From NCBI GenBank assembly GCA_041691815.1, contig JBEPTZ010000090.1:1-17666 (forward strand): a stretch of DNA of 17,666 nucleotides, read 5' to 3'. Made by a program: the position numbers and the translations under genes. The notes under the pieces were generated by a model. The model searched no databases. It saw nothing but the letters and a program-made list of their open reading frames with translations, and had not been told where the DNA came from. The stretch is from 70-18 sp041691815. GTDB taxonomy: Bacteria; Pseudomonadota; Alphaproteobacteria; Acetobacterales; Acetobacteraceae. Shown here piece by piece: positions 1 through 7,599 of the stretch (position 1 is its first letter; every line of letters starts with the position of its first letter).

Positions 1-1
1 G

Positions 2-688
2 TATCGCCCGGTGCTCGACGGCATCGACGCCCGCGAGCGGCAGATCGCCGACCGCATGGCCGAAGCCGCCCATATCCGCCAGCGCTCCGAGGCCGCCGAG
101 GCGCAATACCAGGCGCAGATCGCCAGCCTGCGCGCCGGCCGCGAGGGCGCCATGCAGGAAGCACGCGATGCCGCCAGGGCCGAGCACGATGCGCTGCTGG
201 CCGAGGCGCATGCCCGCCTCACCCGCGAGCAGGCCGCCCGCGCCGAGGAGCGCGCCGCCGAGGCCCGCCGCTACACCGCCGAATTGCAGCGCAACGGTGC
301 CGCCGCCCTGCTGGCGCTGCTGCGCAAGGCGCTGGCCGACCTCTCCGGCGAAACCCTGGAGCAGCGCATCGTCGCCCGCGCGGCGTCGCGGCTGACCGCC
401 TTGTCCGGCGATCTGGCAGCGGCGGCCGGCGCTGGCCGCGAAGCCATCGTCACCACCCGCGACAGGCTGAGCGAAGACCTCCGCCAGCAGTTGCAAGCCC
501 AGCTGGCGCCGATGCTCGCCGGCATCACGCTCCGCTTCGCCACCGACCCGGCGCAGTCCCCCGGCCTGTCGCTGCGTCTCGGCGGCGCCCAGCTCGGCTG
601 GACGGTCGACAGCTATATCGACGGGCTGGAGCAGCTGCTGCATGACGAAGCCGGCAAGCAGGGCAAAGGTTCAGCCAGTGTCGGGTGA
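2..688 (+). CDS. atpF: F1Fo ATPase subunit b (N-ATPase type), 5' truncated
   Basis: The frame is already open at the window edge and reads YRPVLDGIDARERQIADRM, the usual segment where subunit b leaves the membrane (a YxP..L..ID.RE pattern). The membrane anchor and true start therefore lie upstream of the window; a GTG at 11 is internal. About 228 residues remain. Most of it is Ala/Glu/Arg-rich helix typical of the b-subunit coiled-coil stalk, followed by a more globular C-terminal part. In the complex this peripheral stalk ties F1 to the membrane sector. Its stop lies inside the start of the alpha gene. A b subunit followed by alpha and then gamma, with no delta gene between b and alpha and with gamma last, is the gene order known for N-ATPases (atpDCQRBEFAG). 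The assignment to that type rests on order, because the c subunit that would show the coupling ion is outside the window. Confidence 0.88.
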   Translation, partial: YRPVLDGIDARERQIADRMAEAAHIRQRSEAAEAQYQAQIASLRAGREGAMQEARDAARAEHDALLAEAHARLTREQAARAEERAAEARRYTAELQRNGAAALLALLRKALADLSGETLEQRIVARAASRLTALSGDLAAAAGAGREAIVTTRDRLSEDLRQQLQAQLAPMLAGITLRFATDPAQSPGLSLRLGGAQLGWTVDSYIDGLEQLLHDEAGKQGKGSASVG

Positions 689-2210
689 CGCACCGCCGCC
701 CAGCACCGACGCCCTCATCCAGGCGCTGCTCGACGCCCCGGCCCCCGGCCCGCGCCTCAGCGAGATCGGTCAGGTCATCGAACTCGGCGACGGCATCGCC
801 ATCGTCACCGGCCTGGCGCGGGCGCTGGTCGATGAATTGCTGGAATTTGCCTGCGGCGTGCGCGGCATCGCCTTCGACCTGGAGCAGGACCGGCTCGGTG
901 TCGTGCTGCTCGGCCCGTCCGAACGCATCACCCTGGGCGAGGATGTCCGCCGCACCGACCGTGTGGTCAGCGTGCCGGTCGGCGCCGCCCTGCTCGGCCG
1001 CGTGGTCGATGCACTCGGCCGGCCGCGCGACGGCCGCGACCCGCCCGACACCACCAGGCTGCACCCGGTGGAAGCCGCCGCCCGTGGCATCCTCGATCGC
1101 GCGGCGGTCGCCCGCCCGCTGGCCACCGGTCTCACCGCGATCGATGCCGCGGTGCCGGTCGGCCGTGGCCAGCGCCAGTTGATCATCGGCGACCGGCAGA
1201 CCGGCAAAACCTCAATCGTCGTCGACACCATCCTCAACCAGCGCCACAGCGGCGTGCGCTGCGTCTATTGCGCCATCGGCCAGCGCGGCGACGCCGTCGC
1301 CAAGGTGCTGGGCGCCATCCGCGACGGCGGCATGCTGGACGCCACGGTGATCGTGGTGGCCGGCGACGAGGAGGCGCCGGGCCTGTCCTACATCGCCCCG
1401 TACGCCGCAATGACCATCGCCGAGTCGTTGGCCGAAGGCGGCCACGACGTGCTGATCGTGCTCGACGATCTCACCCACCACGCCCACTCCTACCGCGAAT
1501 TATCGCTGCTGCTGCGCCGCCCGCCGGGGCGCGAGGCATTCCCCGGCGACATCTTCTACGTCCACGCCCGCCTGCTGGAACGCGCCGGCCAGTTCGCCGA
1601 TGCGGTCGGCGGCGGCTCGATCACCGCACTACCGGTGGTGGAAACCCAGGCGGAGAACCTGTCGGCCTATATCCCGACCAACCTGATCTCGATCACCGAC
1701 GGCCAGATCTATCTGTCGCCGCGGCTGGTGCGAAAGAACCAGTTCCCCGCTGTCGATCTCGGCGTCTCGGTGTCGCGCGTCGGCGGCAAGGCGCAGAGCC
1801 GGATGATGCGCGACATCGCCGGCAATCTGCGCGTCACGCTGTCGCAGTTCGAGGAATTGGAGGAATTCGCCCGCTTCGGCACCAGGCTCGACGATGCCAC
1901 CCGCGCCCGGCTGACCCGCGGGGCGGCGGTACGGGCAGCCCTGCGACAACCCGAGCGCGACCCGATCCCGGCCGCCGAACAACTCGCCGTGCTGGTCTGC
2001 GCCATGGACGGCCTGCTCGACGGCATGGACGAAGCCGCGACGACGGCCGCGATGACCGCGATCCGCGCCGCAGTTGCCGAGCGCGATGCCAGCAGCGCGC
2101 CAGCCGCCGCGTCGGACGGCAAACTGAGCCCCGAGGCCCGCGCCCGGATCATCGAACTCGGCCTCAGCGCACTGGCGACAACCGGAAAAGCCGATGGCCG
2201 ACTCGCTTGA
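642..2210 (+). CDS. atpA: F1 ATPase subunit alpha (N-ATPase type)
   Basis: This is the non-catalytic nucleotide-binding subunit of the F1 head, 522 residues, close to the family's usual length. The P-loop GDRQTGKT is at about residues 183-190. The hydrophobic strand VLIVLDDLTHHAHSYRE gives the Walker B region. Further on come the conserved stretches LISITDGQIYLS and SVSRVGGKAQ; the latter carries the arginine that contacts the neighbouring catalytic site in this family. The ATG at 642 has GGAG ten bases upstream but overlaps the b gene by 47 bp. A GTG at 678 has AAAGG eight bases upstream and overlaps by only 11 bp, so the N-terminus is uncertain by 12 residues. The sequence diverges from housekeeping alpha subunits at its ends, as expected for a second ATPase operon. 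The 3' end overlaps the gamma gene by 17 bp, which suggests translational coupling. Confidence 0.93.
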   Translation: MTKPASRAKVQPVSGDAPPPSTDALIQALLDAPAPGPRLSEIGQVIELGDGIAIVTGLARALVDELLEFACGVRGIAFDLEQDRLGVVLLGPSERITLGEDVRRTDRVVSVPVGAALLGRVVDALGRPRDGRDPPDTTRLHPVEAAARGILDRAAVARPLATGLTAIDAAVPVGRGQRQLIIGDRQTGKTSIVVDTILNQRHSGVRCVYCAIGQRGDAVAKVLGAIRDGGMLDATVIVVAGDEEAPGLSYIAPYAAMTIAESLAEGGHDVLIVLDDLTHHAHSYRELSLLLRRPPGREAFPGDIFYVHARLLERAGQFADAVGGGSITALPVVETQAENLSAYIPTNLISITDGQIYLSPRLVRKNQFPAVDLGVSVSRVGGKAQSRMMRDIAGNLRVTLSQFEELEEFARFGTRLDDATRARLTRGAAVRAALRQPERDPIPAAEQLAVLVCAMDGLLDGMDEAATTAAMTAIRAAVAERDASSAPAAASDGKLSPEARARIIELGLSALATTGKADGRLA

Positions 2211-3096
2211 ACGCCTGACCCGGCACACCGCGACGCTGCAAAGCATTCGCGGCATCGTGCGAACCATGAAGACCATGTCGGCGATCAACGCGCTGCCCTA
2301 CGAGCAGGCGGCGCGGGCGATCGACGCCTATCGCGACACCGTGTTGGACGGTTTCCGCGCCTTCCTGCACCACACCGGCCCGCTGCCGCGCACGCCGCCG
2401 GGACCGATGCCGCAGGTGATCGTCGCGATGGGCTCGGATCACGGCCTGTGCGGCAACTACAACGAGGTGCTGGCCGTCGAGGTGATCCGCCATCCGGCGG
2501 CGCGCGACGGCACCCGCATCATCTGCATCGGCGCCCAGATGGCCGATGCGCTGCACGGCGTTGGACTCGCCCCCGAGGTCACCCTGCTGCCGCCAGCCAC
2601 CGCCGATGGCCTGGCCCGGCTGTCCGGCGACCTGGTCACCCGGTTGCAGCAGATACGCGGCCATGACGAGATCGAGGTCGTGCTGGTCTACACCCAGCGC
2701 GAAACGCACGGCCGCCAGGCTGCCGTCTCGCAGCGCTTGCTGCCGCTGGACGATGACCTGCTCGCCGACCTCGCCCGCAGCCCGTGGCGCTCGCGCAGCC
2801 TGCCGCTTCTCGGCCTGCCGGCGCCGGCGCTGCTCGCCGTGCTGATCCGCAACCTGCTGTTCGCCACCCTCTACCGCGCCGCCGCCGAAGCCCTGGCCAC
2901 CGAAAACGCCGCCCGCCTGGCCCGCATGCAGCAGGCCGAGCAGTCGGTCGACGAGCGGCTGGAGCTGCTGCTGGCCGAGACCCGCTCGGTGCGTCAGAGC
3001 GAGATCACCAGCGAACTGCTCGACGTGATCGTCGGCTTCGAGGCGCTGAAGGGCCGCGAACGGCGCCGGCGCACAGCGCGGCACCAGCCGTCGTGA
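2194..3096 (+). CDS. atpG: F1 ATPase subunit gamma (N-ATPase type)
   Basis: The 300-residue product is the central rotor shaft of F1. The N-terminal helix contains IRGIVRTMKTMSAINA, matching the family pattern of the first helix (I..T.KI..AMKMV.A). The C-terminal helix contains RQSEITSELLDVIVGFEAL, matching the family pattern R...IT.EL.EI..G..AL. The middle Rossmann-like part has the typical GSDHGLCGNYN (compare SDRGLCGGLN in housekeeping gamma). The ATG lies inside the last codons of the alpha gene, with GGAAAAG a few bases upstream. It is the last gene of the ATPase operon here. The next gene converges from the opposite strand and its stop lies only 3 bp away. Having gamma last, with no beta or epsilon following it, is characteristic of the N-ATPase order, in which beta and epsilon come first. 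Confidence 0.92.
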   Translation: MADSLERLTRHTATLQSIRGIVRTMKTMSAINALPYEQAARAIDAYRDTVLDGFRAFLHHTGPLPRTPPGPMPQVIVAMGSDHGLCGNYNEVLAVEVIRHPAARDGTRIICIGAQMADALHGVGLAPEVTLLPPATADGLARLSGDLVTRLQQIRGHDEIEVVLVYTQRETHGRQAAVSQRLLPLDDDLLADLARSPWRSRSLPLLGLPAPALLAVLIRNLLFATLYRAAAEALATENAARLARMQQAEQSVDERLELLLAETRSVRQSEITSELLDVIVGFEALKGRERRRRTARHQPS

Positions 3097-3099
3097 AAT

Positions 3100-3492
3100 T
3101 CACCGCACCCGGGTCCTTACCGCCGGCCATGCGACACTGGCCACGACCACCCAGAACAGCAACCTGAAGGTCAGCGCCCGCACGGTCCGCACCTCATAGG
3201 CGCCGCCGTTCAGCACATGCATGCCAAACGCCACCGCAACCAGCGCCGTCGCCGCCGCAAGCAAAATCGCCGCAACCACCGCCGATTGCCGGCGCCACAG
3301 CAGCCCCGCTCCGGCCAGGATATAGACGAAGCCGGCAAGAAAATTGAACCACAGCACAAACGGCACCGCGTTGCCGACCGCCGCCCGCGCCTCCGGGCCG
3401 CCGAACAGCGCCGTCCCTCCGGCGTACAGCGTCAAGGCGCCGAACGCGATCGCCGCCGCCGCCAGCCACGGCAAAACCCGATTTCCGCTCAT
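3100..3492 (-). CDS. Small four-helix membrane protein, function unknown
   Basis: The 130-residue product has four hydrophobic stretches, at about residues 8-26, 46-66, 70-92 and 108-124, separated by short polar links. An Arg-rich C-terminus (RTRVR) suggests a cytoplasmic tail. I do not recognise a named family. It resembles many short alphaproteobacterial inner-membrane proteins with no catalytic motif. The ATG is well supported by a strong AAGGAG (complement of 3502-3507) nine bases upstream. It lies 30 bp downstream of the ABC ATPase gene on the same strand, so it is most likely the last gene of the TetR-controlled exporter operon. Its stop is 3 bp from the convergent atpG stop, leaving no room for an intergenic terminator. 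It could be an accessory of the exporter or an unrelated hitchhiker; the sequence does not decide. Confidence 0.8.
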   Translation of the reverse strand: MSGNRVLPWLAAAAIAFGALTLYAGGTALFGGPEARAAVGNAVPFVLWFNFLAGFVYILAGAGLLWRRQSAVVAAILLAAATALVAVAFGMHVLNGGAYEVRTVRALTFRLLFWVVVASVAWPAVRTRVR

Positions 3493-3522
3493 CCCGCCTC
3501 GCTCCTTCGCATTCGCCGCGAC

Positions 3523-4257
3523 TCACTCGAACCCGACGCCCTTGCCCACTTCCTCTTCGGTCCTGCCGTCGCGGATATGGTAGATGCGCTTGAATGTCGG
3601 GATGATCTTCTCGTCGTGGGTCACCACGATGATAGCAGTCTGATACTGCCTGGCCATCTCGTTCAGGATACGCACCACCGCCAGCGCCCGCGTGCCGTCG
3701 AGCGGCGCGGTCGGCTCGTCGGCCAGCACCACCGGCGGCCGGTTGACCAGCGCGCGGGCGATCGACACCCGCTGCTGCTCGCCGCCGGAAAGCTGCGACG
3801 GCATCGCATTGGCGCGGTGGGCCACATCCAGCGCCTCCAGCAACGCCCGCGCGCTGCGGCGCGACTCGGCATTGGAGCGGCCGGCCAGCATCGGCAGCAG
3901 CGCCACGTTGTCGGTCACATCGAGGAACGGGATCAGATACGGCGCCTGGAAAATGAAGCCGATCCTGTCCCGCCGCAGCGCCCGCAGATCGGGAATCTTC
4001 CAGCCGTTATCATAGATCACCTCGTCGCCCAGGATCATCCGCCCGGCGGTCGGCTCGATCACCGCGCCCAGGCATTTCAGCAGCGTGCTCTTGCCCGAGC
4101 CGGACGGCCCGATCAGCCCGACCACCTCGCCGGCGGCAACGTGGATGTTGACATCCTTCAGCGCATCCACCGCGGTGTCGCCGGCGCCATAGCGCTTGCG
4201 CAGCCCCTCGATATGGATGCCCTTGCCCCGCACTTCCGTCACGGGCACTTCAGCCAC
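3523..4257 (-). CDS. ABC exporter ATPase (DevA/LolD/MacB type)
   Basis: The 244-residue product is the nucleotide-binding subunit that powers the exporter formed with the next two upstream genes. The motifs are complete and in order: Walker A GPSGSGKST (residues about 50-58), Q-loop glutamine in FIFQAPYLIPFLD (about 105), signature LSGGEQQRVSIARAL (about 157-171), Walker B VVLADEPT (about 177-184) and H-loop histidine in VVTHDE (about 215). The short signature-to-Walker B spacing and ADEPTAPLDG are typical of the LolD/MacB/DevA branch, which pairs with FtsX-type permeases. The start is a GTG at 4257. It overlaps the permease stop by 8 bp and has a clear GGAGG (complement of 4264-4268) six bases upstream. 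Later in-frame GTG codons are possible but lack such a site. Confidence 0.9.
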   Translation of the reverse strand: MAEVPVTEVRGKGIHIEGLRKRYGAGDTAVDALKDVNIHVAAGEVVGLIGPSGSGKSTLLKCLGAVIEPTAGRMILGDEVIYDNGWKIPDLRALRRDRIGFIFQAPYLIPFLDVTDNVALLPMLAGRSNAESRRSARALLEALDVAHRANAMPSQLSGGEQQRVSIARALVNRPPVVLADEPTAPLDGTRALAVVRILNEMARQYQTAIIVVTHDEKIIPTFKRIYHIRDGRTEEEVGKGVGFE

Positions 4258-5452
4258 CGATCGCCTCCGCCGGGTCCACCCGCAACGCCGCGCGGATCGC
4301 CACCACGCTGGCCAGCACGCAGATCACCACCACCGCGACAAACCCGCGCACCGCATCGCCAGATTCCAGCAGCACGTATTTGGGAAAGATCGGCGCCCAG
4401 AAAGTGGCGGCAACCTTGCCCACCACGAAGCCGATCAGCCCCAGCCCGACCGCCTGTTGCAGGATCATGCCGGCGATCGTGCGGTTCCTGGTGCCGATCA
4501 GCTTCAGCACCGCGATTTCGCGAATCTTGCCCAGCGTCAGCGTATAGATGATGAAGGCGACAATCGCCGCACTGACCACGGCGAGGATCACCAGGAACAT
4601 GCCGATCTGCTTGGCCGAAGTGGCGATCAGCTTGCCGACCAGAATCCCCTCCATCTGCGGCCGGGTATAAACCTGCAGCCGCTTCCAGCGCGCGATCGGC
4701 GCGGCCACCTGCTCAGGCATAAAGCCGGGTTTGATCTGCACCAGCACCGCATTGACGTAGCGGTTGCTGCTCTGCGAGGCGATCACCGCATCGACCAGCC
4801 CCGGCACCCCCGGCCGATCGAACGCCGGGTTCGCCAATGTCCGCCGCCGCTGCTGCAGAATCGCGTCATTGTCCTTGAGAAACTGCGCCTCCTGCGCATC
4901 CTTCAGCGGAATGAAGATCATCGGGTCGCCGCTCGATGACACCATCCGCCGCGTCAGCCCCACCACGGTGTAGCGGTTGCGGCGGATCTGGATCACCTCG
5001 CCCAGCCTGAACCCCGCCGCCACATCCACCACCGCCTCATAATGGCTGCGCGTGATATGCCGCCCGCCGACCAGATAGCCCGGCTGCCCCGGCTCCCCAG
5101 GCCCGCCCGGCACCACCCCCACCACCATCGCCCGCACGTCGCGCCCGCCCTGGCGCACCTGCATGGTAAAGTAGGTAACATTAGCCGCCCGCGCCACGCC
5201 CGGCATGCCAAGGATGCCGCGATAGACATCGTCATACACGCTCGACGGTTCGGCATACGGCCCCAGCGTGTCCTTCTGCACCACCCACAGATCGGCGCCG
5301 CTGTTGTCGAGCAGCACGCGGGCGTCATCCACCATGCCGCGATACACCCCGGCCATGGTCAGCGTCACGCCGATCAACAGCCCCAGCCCGACCCCGGTAA
5401 ACACGAACTTGCCCCAGGCGTGCAGGATGTCGCGTCCGGCGAGGCTGATCAT
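4250..5452 (-). CDS. ABC exporter permease (DevC/FtsX-like)
   Basis: The 400-residue product has the architecture of DevC/MacB-type permeases. One transmembrane helix lies near the N-terminus (about 15-36), followed by a large extracytoplasmic domain of roughly 220 residues (PGVARAANVTYFTMQVRQGG region). Three helices lie near the C-terminus: about 275-300 (MFLVILAVVSAAIVAFIIYTL), 325-350 and 365-390. The stretch IYTLTLGKIREIAVLKLIGT is the cytoplasmic coupling segment seen throughout the FtsX family. The frame is open further upstream, but the ATG at 5452 forms an exact ATGA overlap with the stop of the fusion-protein gene, and the conserved N-terminus begins there. Together with the HlyD-like and DevA-like neighbours it forms a DevBCA-type exporter, known in other bacteria for moving glycolipids or other amphiphiles. 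The substrate here is unknown. Confidence 0.9.
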   Translation of the reverse strand: MISLAGRDILHAWGKFVFTGVGLGLLIGVTLTMAGVYRGMVDDARVLLDNSGADLWVVQKDTLGPYAEPSSVYDDVYRGILGMPGVARAANVTYFTMQVRQGGRDVRAMVVGVVPGGPGEPGQPGYLVGGRHITRSHYEAVVDVAAGFRLGEVIQIRRNRYTVVGLTRRMVSSSGDPMIFIPLKDAQEAQFLKDNDAILQQRRRTLANPAFDRPGVPGLVDAVIASQSSNRYVNAVLVQIKPGFMPEQVAAPIARWKRLQVYTRPQMEGILVGKLIATSAKQIGMFLVILAVVSAAIVAFIIYTLTLGKIREIAVLKLIGTRNRTIAGMILQQAVGLGLIGFVVGKVAATFWAPIFPKYVLLESGDAVRGFVAVVVICVLASVVAIRAALRVDPAEAIGG

Positions 5453-6642
5453 GGCGCCACACTCGCCAGCCGCTCGACCACCTTGATCCGGCTGTGCGCG
5501 TGCAGCACGCCCTGGCTGTAGACCACCACCCGCTCCCCCGCCCGCAGCCCATCGAGCACCTGCACCCGCCCATCGAGGTCGGACGCCCCCACTCTGACCG
5601 GCGCATAGCGCAGCGTGCCGCCGCGCACCGCCCACACCCCCAGCCGCCCGCCAACCCGATGCACGCTGGCATTCGGCACCACGGTGTCATCGCCCAGCGC
5701 CGGCAGCGCCACCGTCACCTCGGCCAGTTCGCCGATCGGCGGCAACCGCTCCGGCAGGCTGTCGAACACCACCTTGGCCAGCGTCTCCTCGGTCACCGCG
5801 TCGGCCACCGGCTCGATGCGCAGCACATGCCCGGCAATCGCCTGCCCGGCGCGCGAGCGCAGCACGATCCGCGCCGGCAGCCCGGCCCGCAGCCCGGCCA
5901 GCCCCAGCTGATCGAACCGCACATTCACCCACAGGCTGGCCGGGTCGATCACCTCCACCACCGTCTGCCCGGCCACCACCGTGGTGCCGGGGTCGGCGGC
6001 GCGCTGCACCACCAGGCCGTCAACCGGCGCCACCAGCCGCAGATTGGCGCGCTGCCGGACCACCCCGTCGCGCTCGGCACGAGACCGCGCCAGGGCGTAG
6101 CCGGTGGCCTCCAGATTGGCCCGCGCCGCCGCCAGCCGGGCCTGCGCCACCTGGCGATCCTGCCGCTTCGCCTCGACTGTCATCGCACTGGCGGTGCGCG
6201 TCTGCCAAAGCTGCTCGTAGCGCTGTGCCTGCGCGTCAGCATACCCGGCCCGCGCGGTCGCATCGCGCACCTGCGCCTCGGCGGCCAGCAGATTGGCCTC
6301 GGCGCTGCTGATCGCCGCGTCCAATGCCGCGATGCGATCATCCGCATCCACCGGGTCCATCTCCCCCAGCAGCTGCCCGGCCCGCACCCGTTCGCCGACC
6401 TGCACGTCAACCCGCCTGATCCGCCCGGCCACCGTCGGCCCGATCTTGTAGGTGTAGCGCGCCTCCACGGTGCCGATACCGAACAGCGCCGGCGTCAGCG
6501 CATGGCTCTCGGCGGTGGCGACGGTGACCGCAACCGGCGCCAGCGGCCCGGAATGCCACGCCACATAGCCCAGCAGCGCCCCCAGCGCCGCGAGCACACC
6601 AAACAGCCCCAGCGTCCGGCCACGCAGCGCGAAGCGTTTCAT
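5449..6642 (-). CDS. HlyD/DevB-like periplasmic membrane fusion protein
   Basis: The 397-residue product would link the ABC permease to an outer-membrane channel. It starts with a single membrane anchor (about residues 11-30, LGLFGVLAALGALLGYVAW). A biotinyl-lipoyl-like half motif follows at about 60-95 (GRIRRVDVQVGERVRAGQLL). A long Ala/Glu/Arg-rich coiled-coil hairpin spans about 100-205. The second lipoyl half is at 210-235 (LVAPVDGLVVQRAADPGTTV), and beta-barrel and membrane-proximal domains complete the protein. These are the domains of the HlyD/DevB adaptor family in the standard order. The ATG at 6642 overlaps the tetR stop as ATGA and is preceded by a strong AGGAGG (complement of about 6649-6654). 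The gene ends in the ATGA overlap with the permease. No outer-membrane TolC-like partner is encoded in the window. Confidence 0.9.
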   Translation of the reverse strand: MKRFALRGRTLGLFGVLAALGALLGYVAWHSGPLAPVAVTVATAESHALTPALFGIGTVEARYTYKIGPTVAGRIRRVDVQVGERVRAGQLLGEMDPVDADDRIAALDAAISSAEANLLAAEAQVRDATARAGYADAQAQRYEQLWQTRTASAMTVEAKRQDRQVAQARLAAARANLEATGYALARSRAERDGVVRQRANLRLVAPVDGLVVQRAADPGTTVVAGQTVVEVIDPASLWVNVRFDQLGLAGLRAGLPARIVLRSRAGQAIAGHVLRIEPVADAVTEETLAKVVFDSLPERLPPIGELAEVTVALPALGDDTVVPNASVHRVGGRLGVWAVRGGTLRYAPVRVGASDLDGRVQVLDGLRAGERVVVYSQGVLHAHSRIKVVERLASVAP

Positions 6643-7247
6643 GCCACCCTCCTGATCGCCCGGCTGTAGAGTGCGAACAGCGCCGGCCCCTGCGCCCGCA
6701 TCCGGCCCACATCGCCGGCCAGCATCGCCTGCATCAGCAGCCCCTGCACGGTGCCGATGAACAGCGTCACCGACGCCGCGGTATCAACATTGCCGGCCAG
6801 CACGCCCTCCGCCTTGCCGGCCTCGATCAGCCGCACCAGCCGCTCGCGGTAGCGCCCGAGCAGCCCGCGCACCATCCGCTTGCAGGCGGTATCGGCGGCC
6901 TGCTGCAACTCGCCGAAGATCATGCGCGGCACCCCGGGATAGCTCGCGGCGAACTCAACATGAGCGAGAAACACCGCCTCCAGCGCCGCCAGCGGCGAAC
7001 CCGCTGCCTCGATCGCCCGATCGACCCGCGCCAGCAGATGCTCGGCGACCCAGGCGATGACCGCCTGCCAGATAGCCTCCTTGCTCGGGAAATGGCGAAA
7101 CAGCGCGCCCTGCGTCAGGTTCATCCGGCCGGCGATCGCCGCGGTGGTAATCTCGCTCGGGTTCTGTTCGCCGGCCAGTTGCACAACCGTCGCCACCGTG
7201 GCGGCGCGGCGTTCATCGGCCGGGAGTTTTCGCTGTCCGGAAGGCAT
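6639..7247 (-). CDS. TetR/AcrR-family transcriptional repressor
   Basis: The 202-residue product has an N-terminal TetR DNA-binding domain. The helix-turn-helix runs from about residue 33 to 58 (ITTAAIAGRMNLTQGALFRHF followed by PSKEAIW), matching the family pattern T..IA...G...G..Y.HF.SKE.L. The C-terminal part is all-helical and variable, as expected for a ligand-binding and dimerisation domain. An in-frame ATG at 7274 would add nine residues, but it would lie inside the 20-bp palindrome at 7261-7280. I therefore prefer the ATG at 7247, which has GGGA about eight bases upstream. The gene is the first of the operon and overlaps the fusion-protein gene by ATGA. This is the usual arrangement for a repressor that controls its own efflux or export operon in response to a small molecule. 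Confidence 0.88.
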   Translation of the reverse strand: MPSGQRKLPADERRAATVATVVQLAGEQNPSEITTAAIAGRMNLTQGALFRHFPSKEAIWQAVIAWVAEHLLARVDRAIEAAGSPLAALEAVFLAHVEFAASYPGVPRMIFGELQQAADTACKRMVRGLLGRYRERLVRLIEAGKAEGVLAGNVDTAASVTLFIGTVQGLLMQAMLAGDVGRMRAQGPALFALYSRAIRRVA

Positions 7248-7260
7248 CCTGCATATCCCA

Positions 7261-7280
7261 AAGTTAGTAACCACTCACTT
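7261..7280. promoter_or_regulatory. Candidate TetR-family operator (20-bp palindrome)
   Basis: The half sites AAGTnAGT and ACTnACTT are separated by four bases and form an inverted repeat in which 7 of 10 base pairs are symmetric. It sits 13 bp upstream of the preferred tetR start and directly beside the candidate -10 element, the position expected for autorepression of the tetR-exporter operon. The size and spacing suit a TetR dimer. It is AT-richer than its surroundings, which also marks it out. The binding protein is inferred from proximity only. Confidence 0.6.
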
Positions 7281-7308
7281 ACATAATTCGCCCGCGAGAG
7301 GAAGACAA
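7280..7308 (-). promoter_or_regulatory. Candidate promoter of the tetR-exporter operon
   Basis: Reading the minus strand, TTGTCT (complement of 7303-7308) and TATGTA (complement of 7280-7285) are separated by 17 bp, a suitable spacing for a sigma-70 type promoter. The hexamers match the consensus only partly (4 of 6 and 3 of 6), so the call is weak. Its support comes from the spacing, from the local AT-richness in a GC-rich region, and from the palindrome touching the -10 element. Confidence 0.35.
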
Positions 7309-7599
7309 GTGTCGGGCGGGGATATAGCGCCCGGTGTCGCAGCATGCCGGGTCCACGACCGATACGCGCTTGAGCCCGACAAACTTGCCCGACGCGGCAG
7401 GCGCCCCCTACCCTCGCCCTATGAACGATCGCTTCGAGCGCTGCAGCAACGCACCCGGGAGCAGCCTCCTGCCGGTGATGACGATCGCCGGCATCGCCAA
7501 CTGCCGGCGACGCAAGAGCGCATCGGTCGGCGACCGCCGCGAAAAATCTCGGTCGCCGCTTCAACCCATAGCGCCGCCTCCAGTGACGACGAGAGCCTG
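7281..7599. other. Intergenic stretch upstream of nnrS, no convincing gene
   Basis: About 320 bp separate the tetR promoter area from nnrS. Open frames exist on both strands, but their translations are rich in Arg, Pro, Ser and Ala without hydrophobic periodicity or any recognisable motif. One plus-strand frame (7334-7600, 88 residues) ends in a TGATG overlap with the nnrS start, so a small leader gene cannot be excluded; it has no clear ribosome-binding site. The stretch should contain the nnrS promoter. A TTGA half site at 7370 is followed by only a poor partner half site (CAAA), so I do not call an FNR-type box here. Confidence 0.5.

Noticed and set aside
1268..2218. Second plus-strand frame of 316 codons within atpA
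   Set aside because: It is Arg/Pro-rich out-of-frame translation; the atpA frame has the P-loop and conserved alpha-subunit blocks.
3217..4551. Long plus-strand open frame (444 codons) opposite the membrane protein and ABC ATPase genes
   Set aside because: The translation is Arg/His/Pro/Gln-rich low-complexity sequence typical of the antisense of GC-rich genes. The minus-strand frames carry complete ABC motifs.
5494..6669. Plus-strand open frame of 391 codons opposite the membrane fusion protein
   Set aside because: It has an antisense-shadow composition (His, Pro, Gln, Arg) and no domain. The minus strand encodes a full HlyD-like protein with coupled start and stop.
7370..7383. TTGA-N6-CAAA as a possible FNR box upstream of nnrS
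   Set aside because: Only one half site is good, it lies over 200 bp from the start codon, and no properly spaced -10 follows.
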